Positions 32,081 through 41,029 of a stretch of DNA of 64,000 nt are shown in pieces; the stretch's first letter is position 1, and every line of letters begins with the position of its first letter. The stretch lies in assembly GCF_000768675.1 (NCBI RefSeq), contig NZ_AVPI01000001.1, forward strand, positions 309,449 to 373,448, written 5' to 3'. Position numbers and translations under genes: made by a program. Below the pieces are notes generated by a model, which was not told the origin of the DNA, did no database searches, and saw only the letters and a list, made by a program, of their open reading frames with translations. Source of the DNA: Knoellia flava TL1 (lineage in GTDB: Bacteria; Actinomycetota; Actinomycetes; Actinomycetales; Dermatophilaceae).

Positions 32081-33508
32081 ATGCCCCCCACCGGATCGCC
32101 ACTGGAGCCGACCAACCCGACCGCCACACGGCATACGCGACATCGGCGCCGCAAAGCCCGGGTGCTCGCGGTCGCCGGGGCCGCCGCACTCTCCGTCGGG
32201 CTCACCGGGTGCGCCGGCTGGGGCGGGGGCAGCGTCGGCGGCGGAGGCGCGAACTCGATCGACGTCCTCATGGTCAACAACCCGCAGATGGTCGACCTCC
32301 AGCAGCTCACGGCGAAGCACTTCACCGCCGAGACCGGCATCCGGGTCAACTTCACGGTCCTGCCCGAGAACGACGTGCGCGACAAGATCAGCCAGGAGTT
32401 CTCGAGCCAGGCGGGGCAGTACGACGTCGCGACGCTCTCCAACTTCGAGATCCCGATCTACGCCAAGGCCAAGTGGATCGCGCCGATGGACGACTACATC
32501 GCGCAGGACACCGCCTTCGACCAGGACGACATCCTCAAGCCGATGACGACGTCACTGTCGAGCGAGGGCAAGATCTACGGCCAGCCGTTCTACGGCGAGA
32601 GCTCGTTCCTCATGTACCGCAAGGACGTCCTCGAGGCCAAGGGCGTGACGATGCCCGAGAAGCCGACGTGGCAGGAGGTCGCCGAGATTGCGGCCCAGGT
32701 CGACGGCGCCGAGCCGGGCATGAAGGGCATCTGCCTTCGCGGCCAACCCGGCTGGGGCCAGCTCTTCGCGCCGCTGACGACGGTCGTCAACACCTTCGGC
32801 GGCACGTGGTTCGAGGAGGACTGGACGCCCAAGGTCAACGCGCCCGAGTTCACCGAGGCCGTGCAGTTCTACGTCGACCTCGTCCGCAAGCACGGCGAGA
32901 ACGGCGCACCGCAGGCCGGCTTCACCGAGTGCCTCAACAACCTCGTCCAGGGCAACGTCGCCATGTGGTACGACGCGACGTCGGCCGCCGGCTCGCTCGA
33001 GGCCGACGACTCCCCCACCAAGGGCAAGTTCGGCTACGCGCCCGCCCCGGTCGTCAAGACCGACTCCTCCGGCTGGCTCTATGCGTGGTCGTGGAGCATC
33101 CAGCAGGCGAGCGGGAAGAAGGACAACGCCTGGAAGTTCATCTCGTGGGCGTCGAGCAAGGAGTACGAGGAGCTCGTCGGCGAGGAGCTCGGCTGGACCC
33201 GGGTTCCCGCGGGCAAGCGCGCCTCGACCTACGAGAACCCGCAGTACCTCGAGGTCGCCAAGGCCTTCGCCGAGCCGACGAGGGCCGCCATCGAGGCCGC
33301 CGACCCGACGAACCCGGGCCTCCAGCCGAGACCGGCCATCGGCATCCAGTTCGTCGACATTCCCGAGTTCCCCGACCTCGGCACGCAGGTGAGCCAGGAC
33401 GTCAGCTCGGCCATCGCCGGCCAGACGACGGTCAAGGAGGCGCTCGACAAGGGGCAGGAGCTCGCCGAGGACGTCGCCGAGCGCTACCAGAAGAGGAGCC
33501 AGGGATGA
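32081..33508 (+). CDS. sugar alcohol ABC transporter substrate-binding lipoprotein (SmoE-like)
   Basis: A 475-residue lipoprotein that captures polyols outside the membrane. A basic N-terminus (HTRHRRRKAR) leads into a hydrophobic stretch ending in the lipobox LTGC at about 41-44. The rest is a type I sugar-binding fold; MKGICLRGQPGWGQ and a middle part rich in Trp, Tyr and Asp resemble sorbitol/mannitol-binding SmoE proteins. The ATG at 32081 is preceded by a weak CGAGG. It heads an operon with two permeases and three dehydrogenases. A CGGCATAC octamer falls in the basic region using His CAT and Thr ACG codons. Confidence 0.83.
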   Translation: MPPTGSPLEPTNPTATRHTRHRRRKARVLAVAGAAALSVGLTGCAGWGGGSVGGGGANSIDVLMVNNPQMVDLQQLTAKHFTAETGIRVNFTVLPENDVRDKISQEFSSQAGQYDVATLSNFEIPIYAKAKWIAPMDDYIAQDTAFDQDDILKPMTTSLSSEGKIYGQPFYGESSFLMYRKDVLEAKGVTMPEKPTWQEVAEIAAQVDGAEPGMKGICLRGQPGWGQLFAPLTTVVNTFGGTWFEEDWTPKVNAPEFTEAVQFYVDLVRKHGENGAPQAGFTECLNNLVQGNVAMWYDATSAAGSLEADDSPTKGKFGYAPAPVVKTDSSGWLYAWSWSIQQASGKKDNAWKFISWASSKEYEELVGEELGWTRVPAGKRASTYENPQYLEVAKAFAEPTRAAIEAADPTNPGLQPRPAIGIQFVDIPEFPDLGTQVSQDVSSAIAGQTTVKEALDKGQELAEDVAERYQKRSQG

Positions 33509-34500
33509 GTTCCGACGTCTCCCAGACCACCGATCCCGGTATGCCGGACGGTCCCGCCGAGCGTGCCGGCGCACCTCGCGGACGCGAGCCGGGAGAGAAC
33601 ACCGAGCGCGCGACGAGGCTGGCGAGGGCCGGTGACTGGTCGCGGCGGGCACCGCTGCTGCCGGCGCTGATCTTCGTCATCGTCCTCACCCAGCTGCCGT
33701 TCATCGCGACGCTCGTCGTGTCGTTCATGAACTGGAACGCCTACTACCCCGACGAGCGCGGGTTCGCCGGGTTCGACAACTTCGCCCGGGTCTTCACCGA
33801 CAGCAACACCCGCAGCGCCGTCCTCGTGACGATCCTGCTCACGGTGCTCGTCGTCGTCATCAGCCTCGTGCTCGGCATGGCGATCGCGCTGCTGCTCGAC
33901 CGCAGGTTCATGGGCCGGGGCATCGTCCGCACGCTCATGATCACGCCGTTCCTCGTCGTGCCCGTCGCCGCGGCGCTGCTGTGGAAGCACGCGCTCTACA
34001 ACCCCGAGTACGGCCTGCTCAACGGCACGCTGACGTTCCTCTTCGGCGACGACGCTCCGCAGCCCGACTGGATCAGCAACAACCCGCTCATCTCGATCGT
34101 CGCCGCGCTCGTCTGGCAGTGGACGCCGTTCATGATGCTCATCCTGCTCGCGGGGCTGCAGTCGCGGCCGCTCGACGTCGTCGAGGCCGCCCGGATCGAC
34201 GGCGCGAGCCCGTGGCAGATCTTCAGGAGCATGACGCTGCCGCACATGCGCCAGTACATCGAGCTGTCGGCGCTGCTCGGCGCGATCTACGTCGTGCAGA
34301 ACTTCGACCACGTCTTCACGATCACGTCCGGTGGCCTCGGCACGGCGAACCTGCCGTACTTCATCTACCAGACCTTCTACACCGCCCAGGACTACGGACG
34401 CGCCTCTGCCGCAGGCGTCGTCGTCGTCATCGGCACGATCCTCATCGCGACCGCCGCGCTGAGAACCGCATTCAGCCTGTTCAAGGAGGAAGGTCGATGA
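33505..34500 (+). CDS. sugar alcohol ABC transporter permease (SmoF/MalF-like)
   Basis: A 331-residue inner membrane permease with six helices after a hydrophilic 45-residue N-terminus. The EAA loop that contacts the ATPase reads EAARIDGASPWQIF near residue 230. The ATG at 33505 overlaps the stop of the binding-protein gene (ATGA), so the two are coupled. It pairs with the next permease. No ATPase gene is in this operon. Confidence 0.87.
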   Translation: MSSDVSQTTDPGMPDGPAERAGAPRGREPGENTERATRLARAGDWSRRAPLLPALIFVIVLTQLPFIATLVVSFMNWNAYYPDERGFAGFDNFARVFTDSNTRSAVLVTILLTVLVVVISLVLGMAIALLLDRRFMGRGIVRTLMITPFLVVPVAAALLWKHALYNPEYGLLNGTLTFLFGDDAPQPDWISNNPLISIVAALVWQWTPFMMLILLAGLQSRPLDVVEAARIDGASPWQIFRSMTLPHMRQYIELSALLGAIYVVQNFDHVFTITSGGLGTANLPYFIYQTFYTAQDYGRASAAGVVVVIGTILIATAALRTAFSLFKEEGR

Positions 34501-35387
34501 GCAGCACCACAGAGACCGTCGACGGGGCCGAGGTGGCCGACCCCCACCGCGAGCCACAGGCGATCAACCACCACAAGGACCCGAAGTCGCACATCCTGCT
34601 CACCCTCGCCGCGTGGCTCTGCGGGCTGCTCTTCGCCCTGCCGGTCGCGTGGATGATCCTCACCTCCTTCCACAAGGAGGAGGACGCGGCGACGAACCCG
34701 CCGAGCCTCTTCGCACCGCTCAGCCTCGACGGCTACAAGGCGTTCTTCGACGCCGGCCCGTGGCCGCCACTGGCGAACTCGCTCACGGCGAGCGTCGTCT
34801 CGACGATCCTCGTGCTGCTGCTGGCGTTCCCCGCGGCCTACGCCCTGTCGATCCGGCCGGTGAGGAAGTGGACCGACGTCCTCTTCTTCTTCCTCTCGAC
34901 CAAGATGCTGCCGATCGTCGCCGGCATCCTGCCGATCTACCTCTTCGCGCAGAAGGTCAACCTGCTCGACAACATCTGGCTGCTCATCATCCTCTACACG
35001 TCGATGAACCTGCCGATCGCCGTGTGGATGCTCCGCTCCTTCCTCGCCGAGGTCCCGGTCGAGATGCTCGAGGCCGCCCAGGTCGACGGCGCCTCGCTCA
35101 TGACGACGCTGCGCAAGGTCATCGCACCGGTCGTCATGCCGGGCATCGCCGCAGCCGCTCTCATCTGCTTCATCTTCAGCTGGAACGAGCTGCTCCTCGC
35201 GCGTGTCCTCACCGGGACCGTTGCCGGGACGGCCCCCGTGTTCTTGACTGGGTTCGTGACCAGCCAGGGCCTGTTCCTCGCCAAAGTGTGCGCAGCGTCG
35301 TTCGTCGTCTCGCTCCCGGTGCTCGCCGCCGGGTTCGCGGCGCAGGACAAGCTCGTCCAGGGCCTGTCCATGGGTGCCGTCAAGTGA
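34497..35387 (+). CDS. sugar alcohol ABC transporter permease (SmoG/MalG-like)
   Basis: The 296-residue second permease. Six helices follow a short cytoplasmic N-terminus, with the EAA loop EAAQVDGASLMTTLRK near 195. Start and stop of the two permease genes overlap (ATGA). Together with the previous genes it forms a polyol importer that must borrow an ATPase of the MsiK/UgpC type from elsewhere, since none is encoded nearby. Confidence 0.87.
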   Translation: MSSTTETVDGAEVADPHREPQAINHHKDPKSHILLTLAAWLCGLLFALPVAWMILTSFHKEEDAATNPPSLFAPLSLDGYKAFFDAGPWPPLANSLTASVVSTILVLLLAFPAAYALSIRPVRKWTDVLFFFLSTKMLPIVAGILPIYLFAQKVNLLDNIWLLIILYTSMNLPIAVWMLRSFLAEVPVEMLEAAQVDGASLMTTLRKVIAPVVMPGIAAAALICFIFSWNELLLARVLTGTVAGTAPVFLTGFVTSQGLFLAKVCAASFVVSLPVLAAGFAAQDKLVQGLSMGAVK

Positions 35388-35400
35388 GCGCCCCCTCCGC

Positions 35401-35516
35401 TTGCGTCCGCAACTGTGGTGGCCAGAGCGTCACTTTGCCGGACGTTGCCGTATGCCGTCCGCCCACCTGCGTTTGCGTCCGCAACTGTGGTGGCCAGACC
35501 GTCACCGTGCCGGACG
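35401..35516. repeat. two 44-bp direct repeats inside the polyol operon
   Basis: Copies at 35401-35444 and 35473-35516 differ at a few positions and are spaced 72 bases apart, in the 150-base gap between the permease and the mannitol dehydrogenase gene. Each begins TTGCGTCCG; in the second copy this pairs with CGGACGCAA at 35511-35519. A GTATGCCG octamer lies between them. They may be a processing site, attenuator or internal operator. Confidence 0.6.
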
Positions 35517-35537
35517 CAAGGGTGGAAGGGTGATCAC

Positions 35538-37025
35538 GTGAAGCTCAGCCAGGCAACGCTCGGCGACCTGCCCGCGGAGGTGGCGCGGCCGGCATACGAC
35601 CGGTCGGACGTGACCCCCGGCATCGTCCACTTCGGCGTCGGTGGCTTCCACCGCGCGCACCAGGCGATGTATCTCGACGCGCTCATGAACGACGGCAAGG
35701 CCCTTGACTGGGGCATCGTCGGCGTCGGGCTCATGCCCGGTGACGCGAGGATGCGCGACGCGATGGCGGGGCAGGACAACCTCTACACGCTCGTCGTCAA
35801 GCACCCCGACGGGCGGCTCGAGCCCCGCGTCATCGGGGCGATGGTCGGCTACCTCTTCGCGCCCGACGACGCGGGCGCGGTGCTCGACCGCATGGTCGAC
35901 CCGGCGACGCGGATCGTGTCGCTCACCGTGACCGAGGGCGGCTACCACGTCAACCAGGTCACGGGTGAGTTCGACGCGAACGACCCTGTCCTGCAGGCGG
36001 ACCTGGCGGCCGACCTCGCCGGCGGCGACGCGCCGCAGAGCATGTTCGGCTTCGTCGTCGAGGCTGCTCGGCGCCGCCGCGAGGCCGGCACCGAGCCCTT
36101 CACCGTGATGTCGTGCGACAACCTGCCCGGCAACGGCGACGTCGCGAAGAAGATGATCGTCGCGTTCGCCCGGCTCAAGGACGAGGACCTCGGCGACTGG
36201 ATCGAGGCCAACGTCGCCTTCCCCAACTGCATGGTCGACCGGATCACGCCGGTCACCTCGCAGGAGGACATCGCGGCGCTCGCCGACCAGTTCGGGGTCG
36301 AGGACGCGTGGCCGGTCGTCTGCGAGCCCTACACGCAGTGGGTGCTCGAGGACCACTTCCCCACGGGCAGACCGCCGTTCGAGGACGTCGAGGTCCAGAT
36401 CGTCGACGACGTCGTGCCCTACGAGCTCATGAAGCTGCGACTGCTCAACGCGAGCCACCAGGCCCTCTGCTACCTCGGCTACCTCTCCGGCTACCGCTAC
36501 GCCCACGAGGTCGCGCAGGACCCGCTCTTCGCCGGCTTCCTCCTCGGCTACATGGAGGAGGAGGGGTCGCCGACGCTGCCCGAGGTGCCCGGCGTCGACC
36601 TCAACGTCTATCGGCGCCAGCTCATCGAGCGCTTCGCCAACCCCGAGGTCCGCGACACCCTCGCGCGGCTGTGCGCCGAGAGCTCGGACCGCATCCCCAA
36701 GTGGCTGGTGCCGGTCATCCAGGCCAACCTCGAGTCCGGTGGCGCCTTCGAGAGGTCGGCGCTCGTCGTCGCGTCGTGGGCCCGCTACGCCGAGGGCGTC
36801 GACGAGGACGGGCAGCCGATCGAGATCGTCGACCGCTTCAAGGACCGGGTCACGGCGGCCGCGCGCACCTACCCCGACGACGAGCTCGGCTTCCTGCGCG
36901 ACCGCGACCTCTTCGGCACCCTCGTCGAGAGCGAGGCGTTCACGACGGCATACGCGGCGTTCCTCAAGTCGTTGCACGACAACGGCGCTCGCACGACCCT
37001 CGAGGACCTGGAGTCCAACCGATGA
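35538..37025 (+). CDS. mannitol 2-dehydrogenase family (polyol-specific long-chain dehydrogenase)
   Basis: A 495-residue NAD-dependent enzyme that oxidises mannitol or a related polyol to a ketose (fructose from mannitol). The N-terminal cofactor domain has VHFGVGGFHRAHQAMYLD near 30-47. The catalytic set K-x4-N-x2-H is intact as Lys299, Asn304 and His307, with VTEGGYHVN and CDNLPGNG also conserved. The start is GTG at 35538, with GGAAGGG eight bases before it. It overlaps the next dehydrogenase gene by four bases. Confidence 0.88.
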   Translation: MKLSQATLGDLPAEVARPAYDRSDVTPGIVHFGVGGFHRAHQAMYLDALMNDGKALDWGIVGVGLMPGDARMRDAMAGQDNLYTLVVKHPDGRLEPRVIGAMVGYLFAPDDAGAVLDRMVDPATRIVSLTVTEGGYHVNQVTGEFDANDPVLQADLAADLAGGDAPQSMFGFVVEAARRRREAGTEPFTVMSCDNLPGNGDVAKKMIVAFARLKDEDLGDWIEANVAFPNCMVDRITPVTSQEDIAALADQFGVEDAWPVVCEPYTQWVLEDHFPTGRPPFEDVEVQIVDDVVPYELMKLRLLNASHQALCYLGYLSGYRYAHEVAQDPLFAGFLLGYMEEEGSPTLPEVPGVDLNVYRRQLIERFANPEVRDTLARLCAESSDRIPKWLVPVIQANLESGGAFERSALVVASWARYAEGVDEDGQPIEIVDRFKDRVTAAARTYPDDELGFLRDRDLFGTLVESEAFTTAYAAFLKSLHDNGARTTLEDLESNR

Positions 37026-38110
37026 CGTCGGGCGGGCCGCTCGACACGATGCGGGTTGCCGTCCTCGCCGAGCCGGGGTCGATCGCCGTGGAGTCCCGAC
37101 CGGTCCCGTCGCCGAGGCCCGACGAGGTCCTCATCGAGGTCCGCTCGGTCGGCGTGTGCGGCTCCGACACGCACTACTACGACCACGGCCGGATCGGCGA
37201 CCACGTCGTCACCGGTCCGCTCGTCCTCGGTCACGAGAGCGCCGGCGTCATCGTGGCGGTCGGTGCCAAGGTCGACCCCGCCCGCGTCGGCGAGCGGGTG
37301 GCCATCGAGCCGGGAGTGCCCTGCCGGTCGTGCGCGCAGTGCCTCTCCGGGCACTACAACCTCTGCCCCGACATGGTCTTCCACGCGACGCCGCCGGTCG
37401 ACGGGACCCTCGCCGAGTACGTCACCCACCCCGCCGCCTTCGCCTTCGCCCTGCCCGACTCGGTGTCCCTGGACGAGGGGGCGATGCTCGAGCCGCTCTC
37501 CGTCGGCATCTGGGCGTGCCGGCGGGCGGGGGTCGCGCCCGGTGTGCGGGTGCTCGTCACCGGGGCCGGGCCCGTCGGCCAGCTCGCCGCGCAGGTCGCC
37601 TCGGCCTACGGTGCGAGCGAGGTCGTCGTCGCCGACGTCAACGCGCACCGCCTCTCGGTCGCCCGCGACCTCGGCGCCACCGAGGTCGTCGACGTCTCCT
37701 CGACCTCGCTCTCCGAGACGTATGCCGGCCGCCCCGGTCCCGACGTCGTCCTCGAGTGCTCGGGCCACGAGGGGTCGACGCAGGCCGCCATCCGGGTCGC
37801 CGCGCCCGCTGCCCGGGTCGTCCTCATCGGCATGGGTGGCGACACCCTGGCGCTGCCGCTCGGCGACGTCCAGAACCGCGAGCTGTGGGTGACCGGTGTC
37901 TTCCGCTACGCGAACACGTGGCCGACGGCGATCGACCTCGTCGCCTCGGGGCGCGTCCGGCTCGCGCCCCTGGCGACCGGGCACTTCGAGCTCGAGGAGA
38001 CCGCAGCCGCTCTCACGGCCGCCCGCGACGACGCCCACGCCATCAAGTCGGTCATCCACCCGCACGGCCGCCCCACGGGCGCGACCACCACCGGCGAGAG
38101 CGCAGGATGA
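37022..38110 (+). CDS. zinc-dependent sorbitol/xylitol (L-iditol) 2-dehydrogenase
   Basis: A 362-residue medium-chain zinc dehydrogenase. The catalytic zinc site appears as GVCGSDTHYY and GHESAG near 40-70; the structural zinc is held by four cysteines spaced C-x2-C-x2-C-x7-C in CRSCAQCLSGHYNLC near 101-115. The Rossmann loop GAGPVGQLAAQVA follows near 180 and VVADVN suggests NAD. It most likely turns sorbitol into fructose or xylitol into xylulose. Start and stop overlap both neighbouring dehydrogenase genes (ATGA). Confidence 0.85.
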   Translation: MTSGGPLDTMRVAVLAEPGSIAVESRPVPSPRPDEVLIEVRSVGVCGSDTHYYDHGRIGDHVVTGPLVLGHESAGVIVAVGAKVDPARVGERVAIEPGVPCRSCAQCLSGHYNLCPDMVFHATPPVDGTLAEYVTHPAAFAFALPDSVSLDEGAMLEPLSVGIWACRRAGVAPGVRVLVTGAGPVGQLAAQVASAYGASEVVVADVNAHRLSVARDLGATEVVDVSSTSLSETYAGRPGPDVVLECSGHEGSTQAAIRVAAPAARVVLIGMGGDTLALPLGDVQNRELWVTGVFRYANTWPTAIDLVASGRVRLAPLATGHFELEETAAALTAARDDAHAIKSVIHPHGRPTGATTTGESAG

Positions 38111-39162
38111 TGACCGCTCGGACCATGCCGGCGGTGCGGCTGCCCGGCGACAGCACCGTCGAGCACGTCACCGTCGACGTCCCCACCCCCGGCCCCGGCC
38201 AGGTCCTGCTCCGGATGCGCGCCTCGGGCATCTGCGGCAGCGACATCCGCGCGATTTACCGCGAGCACCTCGGCCACGGTGCCGAGGCCTACCAGGGCGT
38301 CGTGGCCGGCCACGAGCCCTGCGGCGACGTCGTCGAGCTCGGCCCCGGCGTGACTACGCTCGACGTCGGCGACGCCGTCGCGGTCTACCACATCACCGGC
38401 TGCGGAGCCTGCGACGAGTGCCGCCTCGGCTACCCCATCGGCTGCACGTCACCGACCCGCGCCGGCCACGGCTGGCAGCGTGACGGCGGGCACGCCGACT
38501 TCATGCTCGCCGAGGCGGTGTCGTGCCTGCGCCTTCCCCAGGGCGTGACCCACGTCGACGGCGCGTTGGTCTCGTGCGGCTTCGGGACGGCATACGAGGG
38601 TCTGCTGCGGGGAAGGGTGAGTGGGCGCGACCGCCTGCTCGTCACCGGGCTCGGTCCGGTCGGTCTCGCCGCCGCGATGCTCGGTAAGCACCTCGGTGCG
38701 AGCACGGTCATCGGGCTCGAGCCCAACGCCGAACGCGCCTCTCTCGCACGCGAGCTCGACCTCGTCGACGTCGTCGTCACCGACCCCGCCGACCTCGCCG
38801 ACGCCGTCGGCGACGCGACCGGCGGGCGGGGCTGCGAGGTGGCCATCGACTGCAGCGGCAACGCCCAGGCACGGCTCGCCGCCCTCACCCACACGGCGGT
38901 GCGCGGGCGCTGCGTCATGGTCGGCGAGGGCGGCCGTATCGACTTCCCGGTGTCCGACCTCCTCATCCACCACCAGATCGACCTCCTCGGCTCGTGGGTG
39001 ACCTCGCTCGGTCACATGGCCGAGCTGCTCGACCTCCTCGCACGCTGGGGCGAGCACCCCGAACGCATTGTCTCGCGCCGCTTCTCGCTCGCCGAGACCA
39101 GCGAGGCGTATGCCGTCGCGGCAGAGGGAGCCTCCGGCAAGGTCGTCGTCACCTGGGACTGA
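38107..39162 (+). CDS. zinc-binding medium-chain alcohol dehydrogenase, polyol-linked
   Basis: A 351-residue enzyme of the same fold as its neighbour. Catalytic zinc residues lie in GICGSDIRAIY and GHEPCG; the structural zinc cysteines are in CGACDECRLGYPIGC near 101-115. The cofactor loop reads GLGPVGLAAAMLGKH. It resembles threonine and galactitol-type dehydrogenases, and the substrate is unclear; it could handle a third polyol or a sugar. It is the last gene of the operon and overlaps the previous one at ATGATGA, so either ATG 38107 or 38110 may be used. Confidence 0.82.
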   Translation: MMTARTMPAVRLPGDSTVEHVTVDVPTPGPGQVLLRMRASGICGSDIRAIYREHLGHGAEAYQGVVAGHEPCGDVVELGPGVTTLDVGDAVAVYHITGCGACDECRLGYPIGCTSPTRAGHGWQRDGGHADFMLAEAVSCLRLPQGVTHVDGALVSCGFGTAYEGLLRGRVSGRDRLLVTGLGPVGLAAAMLGKHLGASTVIGLEPNAERASLARELDLVDVVVTDPADLADAVGDATGGRGCEVAIDCSGNAQARLAALTHTAVRGRCVMVGEGGRIDFPVSDLLIHHQIDLLGSWVTSLGHMAELLDLLARWGEHPERIVSRRFSLAETSEAYAVAAEGASGKVVVTWD

Positions 39163-39190
39163 CGCCCGGTGCCGGACGGCGGGGAGCCGC

Positions 39191-40900
39191 TCAGGGCATG
39201 CCCGGGCGGTGGATCGAGTCTGCGGCCCAGTCGTCGGTGTTGGTGTAGGTACGGGCGTTGCCGGTGAGCATGGCCGACGTCCGTTCGACGGCCTTGGCAC
39301 CGGTGTCGAGGCTCGTCTCGCTCCTGCCCAGCTCGGTGTTGACCGCGGTCGCGAAGGTGCTCGCGGCCGAGACCTTGCCGAGGTCACCGGCGCTCACCGT
39401 GATGCCACCGACGATGTTCGCGGCCCGGGTGAGCGGGCCCGCGGCGGTCTCGAGGTCCTTGGCGGCGCCCTTGAGGGACTCGGGGTCGACGTCGATGTCC
39501 TCGCTGAGCCCGAGCGCCTCGAGCGACGTCCGGGTCATGTAGGGGTTGGCCCAGAGGTCCTCGTCGTCGGAGCCGTCCGGGCCGTAGTGGTCGGCCCCCG
39601 ACTCGTAGGTCGTGAGGATCTCCCCGTCGAGCTCGATGACGCCCTCCGACATGTAGGGCAGCTCGAACGCGTCACCGCGCTCGCCGTTGCCGGGCTCGTC
39701 GTCCTGGCGCTCCTGCACGATGAGCCGGCCTGCCTTGTCACGTCCGAGTGACGTGCTGAAGACGTACTCGCCGTCGCGGACGACGACGCCCTGCGCCTGT
39801 GGTGGCGTGTGGACGTAGCCGGCCCCGCCGCCGAAGCCCATGTCCCGGATCCACCCGCCGGAGCCGTTCGGGAGATAGCGATAGAGCCTGCCGTCGTCGT
39901 CCTCGCCGTCGTAGGCGTTGCCCCCACCACCGATGTCCTTGCTATGGGTGCCGACGTAGAGGGCGCCGTCCTTGAGGGTCCCGTAGGCACCGGCACCGTC
40001 CTCGATCTCGGTCGGTTTCCCGATCGGGGCGACCGGCTCGTCGCCGCCCTTGCGCAGGTCGGAGGTGAGGTAGGTGAACACGTGCGACGGGTTGCCGCTC
40101 GACGTGACGTAGGTGTACTTGCCGTCGGACGCGACGCCGCCGGCGTGGTCGGGCGTCGGGATGTCGCCGTAGCCGCCGAGCTCGACGTCGACCATCTCGC
40201 GGCCGGTCTTCGGGTCGACCATCGACAGGACCGAGAGCTGGTCCCCGTCCTTGGAGTAGCTCGTCTGGATGATCCAGCCCGTCGTCGGGTCGATGCCGAG
40301 ACCCTGCGGGATGAGGCCGCGGGTGTCGCCGCTCACGCCGAGGTTGGCGATGAGCGGGCCGAGACCGCCACCGTGCTCGAGGAGCCAGTCGGCGGTCTTG
40401 TCCATGCCGCGCTTCAGCCACTCGCGGGTGTCGGCGTCGAGCTCGTCGGTGTCGATCTTCTCGCCCTGGGCGAAGGCCGCGACGGTGGCGAGGTCGGCGT
40501 TGTAGTCGGCGGAGACCTGGACGAGCGCGCTGTGCACGACGAGCGCGAGGAGGTCCTCGACGACGGTGTTGAGGCCGGCCGGGCGGTTGCGCCAGTGGTC
40601 GATGACGTTGCGCGCCCGGGTCTCCATCGACGAGCACTGGCTGGCAGCGGTCCTCAGTGCCGTCTGGATCCGCCCGAGGACGAAGTAGTTGACCTCGATG
40701 CCCTGGCTCACGCCGGCGGTGCGCACCTTGTAGCCGGCGGAGGCGGCGCTCGTCCACCTCGGGCGGTCGGCGGCCTCCTCGACGCGCGACGAGGCCTCGT
40801 TGACCTTCTTCATCGCGTCGCCGACGGTGTCCGCCTGGCCACGGACCGTCGACGGGTTCCCCGAGACGAGGTCGCGGAACAGCTCCTCCGGGTCGACCAC
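39191..40900 (-). CDS. type VII secretion-like protein with WXG100-like N-terminus, beta-propeller and EspC-like C-terminus
   Basis: A 569-residue protein with three parts. Residues about 1-110 are helical, with RPRWTSAASAGYKVR resembling the W-x-G turn of ESX proteins. Residues about 190-455 look like a beta-propeller (LGIDPTTGWIIQTSY, GGVASDGKYTYVTSSG, LYVGTHSKD, GVVVRDGEYVFSTS). The last 95 residues are helical and fit the EspC pattern (LKGAAKDLETAAGPL to A.TYTNTDDW). No signal peptide is seen, so export would be by a type VII system encoded elsewhere. GTG start with GGGAGGGAG before it. Function unknown; an extracellular binding role is a guess. Confidence 0.6.
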   Translation of the reverse strand: MVDPEELFRDLVSGNPSTVRGQADTVGDAMKKVNEASSRVEEAADRPRWTSAASAGYKVRTAGVSQGIEVNYFVLGRIQTALRTAASQCSSMETRARNVIDHWRNRPAGLNTVVEDLLALVVHSALVQVSADYNADLATVAAFAQGEKIDTDELDADTREWLKRGMDKTADWLLEHGGGLGPLIANLGVSGDTRGLIPQGLGIDPTTGWIIQTSYSKDGDQLSVLSMVDPKTGREMVDVELGGYGDIPTPDHAGGVASDGKYTYVTSSGNPSHVFTYLTSDLRKGGDEPVAPIGKPTEIEDGAGAYGTLKDGALYVGTHSKDIGGGGNAYDGEDDDGRLYRYLPNGSGGWIRDMGFGGGAGYVHTPPQAQGVVVRDGEYVFSTSLGRDKAGRLIVQERQDDEPGNGERGDAFELPYMSEGVIELDGEILTTYESGADHYGPDGSDDEDLWANPYMTRTSLEALGLSEDIDVDPESLKGAAKDLETAAGPLTRAANIVGGITVSAGDLGKVSAASTFATAVNTELGRSETSLDTGAKAVERTSAMLTGNARTYTNTDDWAADSIHRPGMP

Positions 40901-40977
40901 GGCGCTCCCTCCCTTGAGACGGCCGCGGGCAGCAGCCGACCGACGCTCCCCGCATCCAAGCACGGACCGGCCCGTTC

Positions 40978-41003
40978 GTCAGTGGGGAGCACTCCCCACT
41001 GAC
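40978..41003. promoter_or_regulatory. perfect 12-bp inverted repeat, candidate operator before xylB
   Basis: GTCAGTGGGGAG-CA-CTCCCCACTGAC is a perfect palindrome in the divergent gap between the type VII-like gene and xylB, 26 bases before the xylB start. It could bind a repressor acting on either gene. Confidence 0.55.
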
Positions 41004-41029
41004 GCGACGAAGTCGGCAAGGATGGAGAC

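Noticed and set aside
32011..34500. An alternative plus-strand frame running through the binding-protein gene into the first permease.
   Set aside because: Only its last 331 codons are real (the permease); the earlier part is out of frame with the binding protein and Arg-rich.
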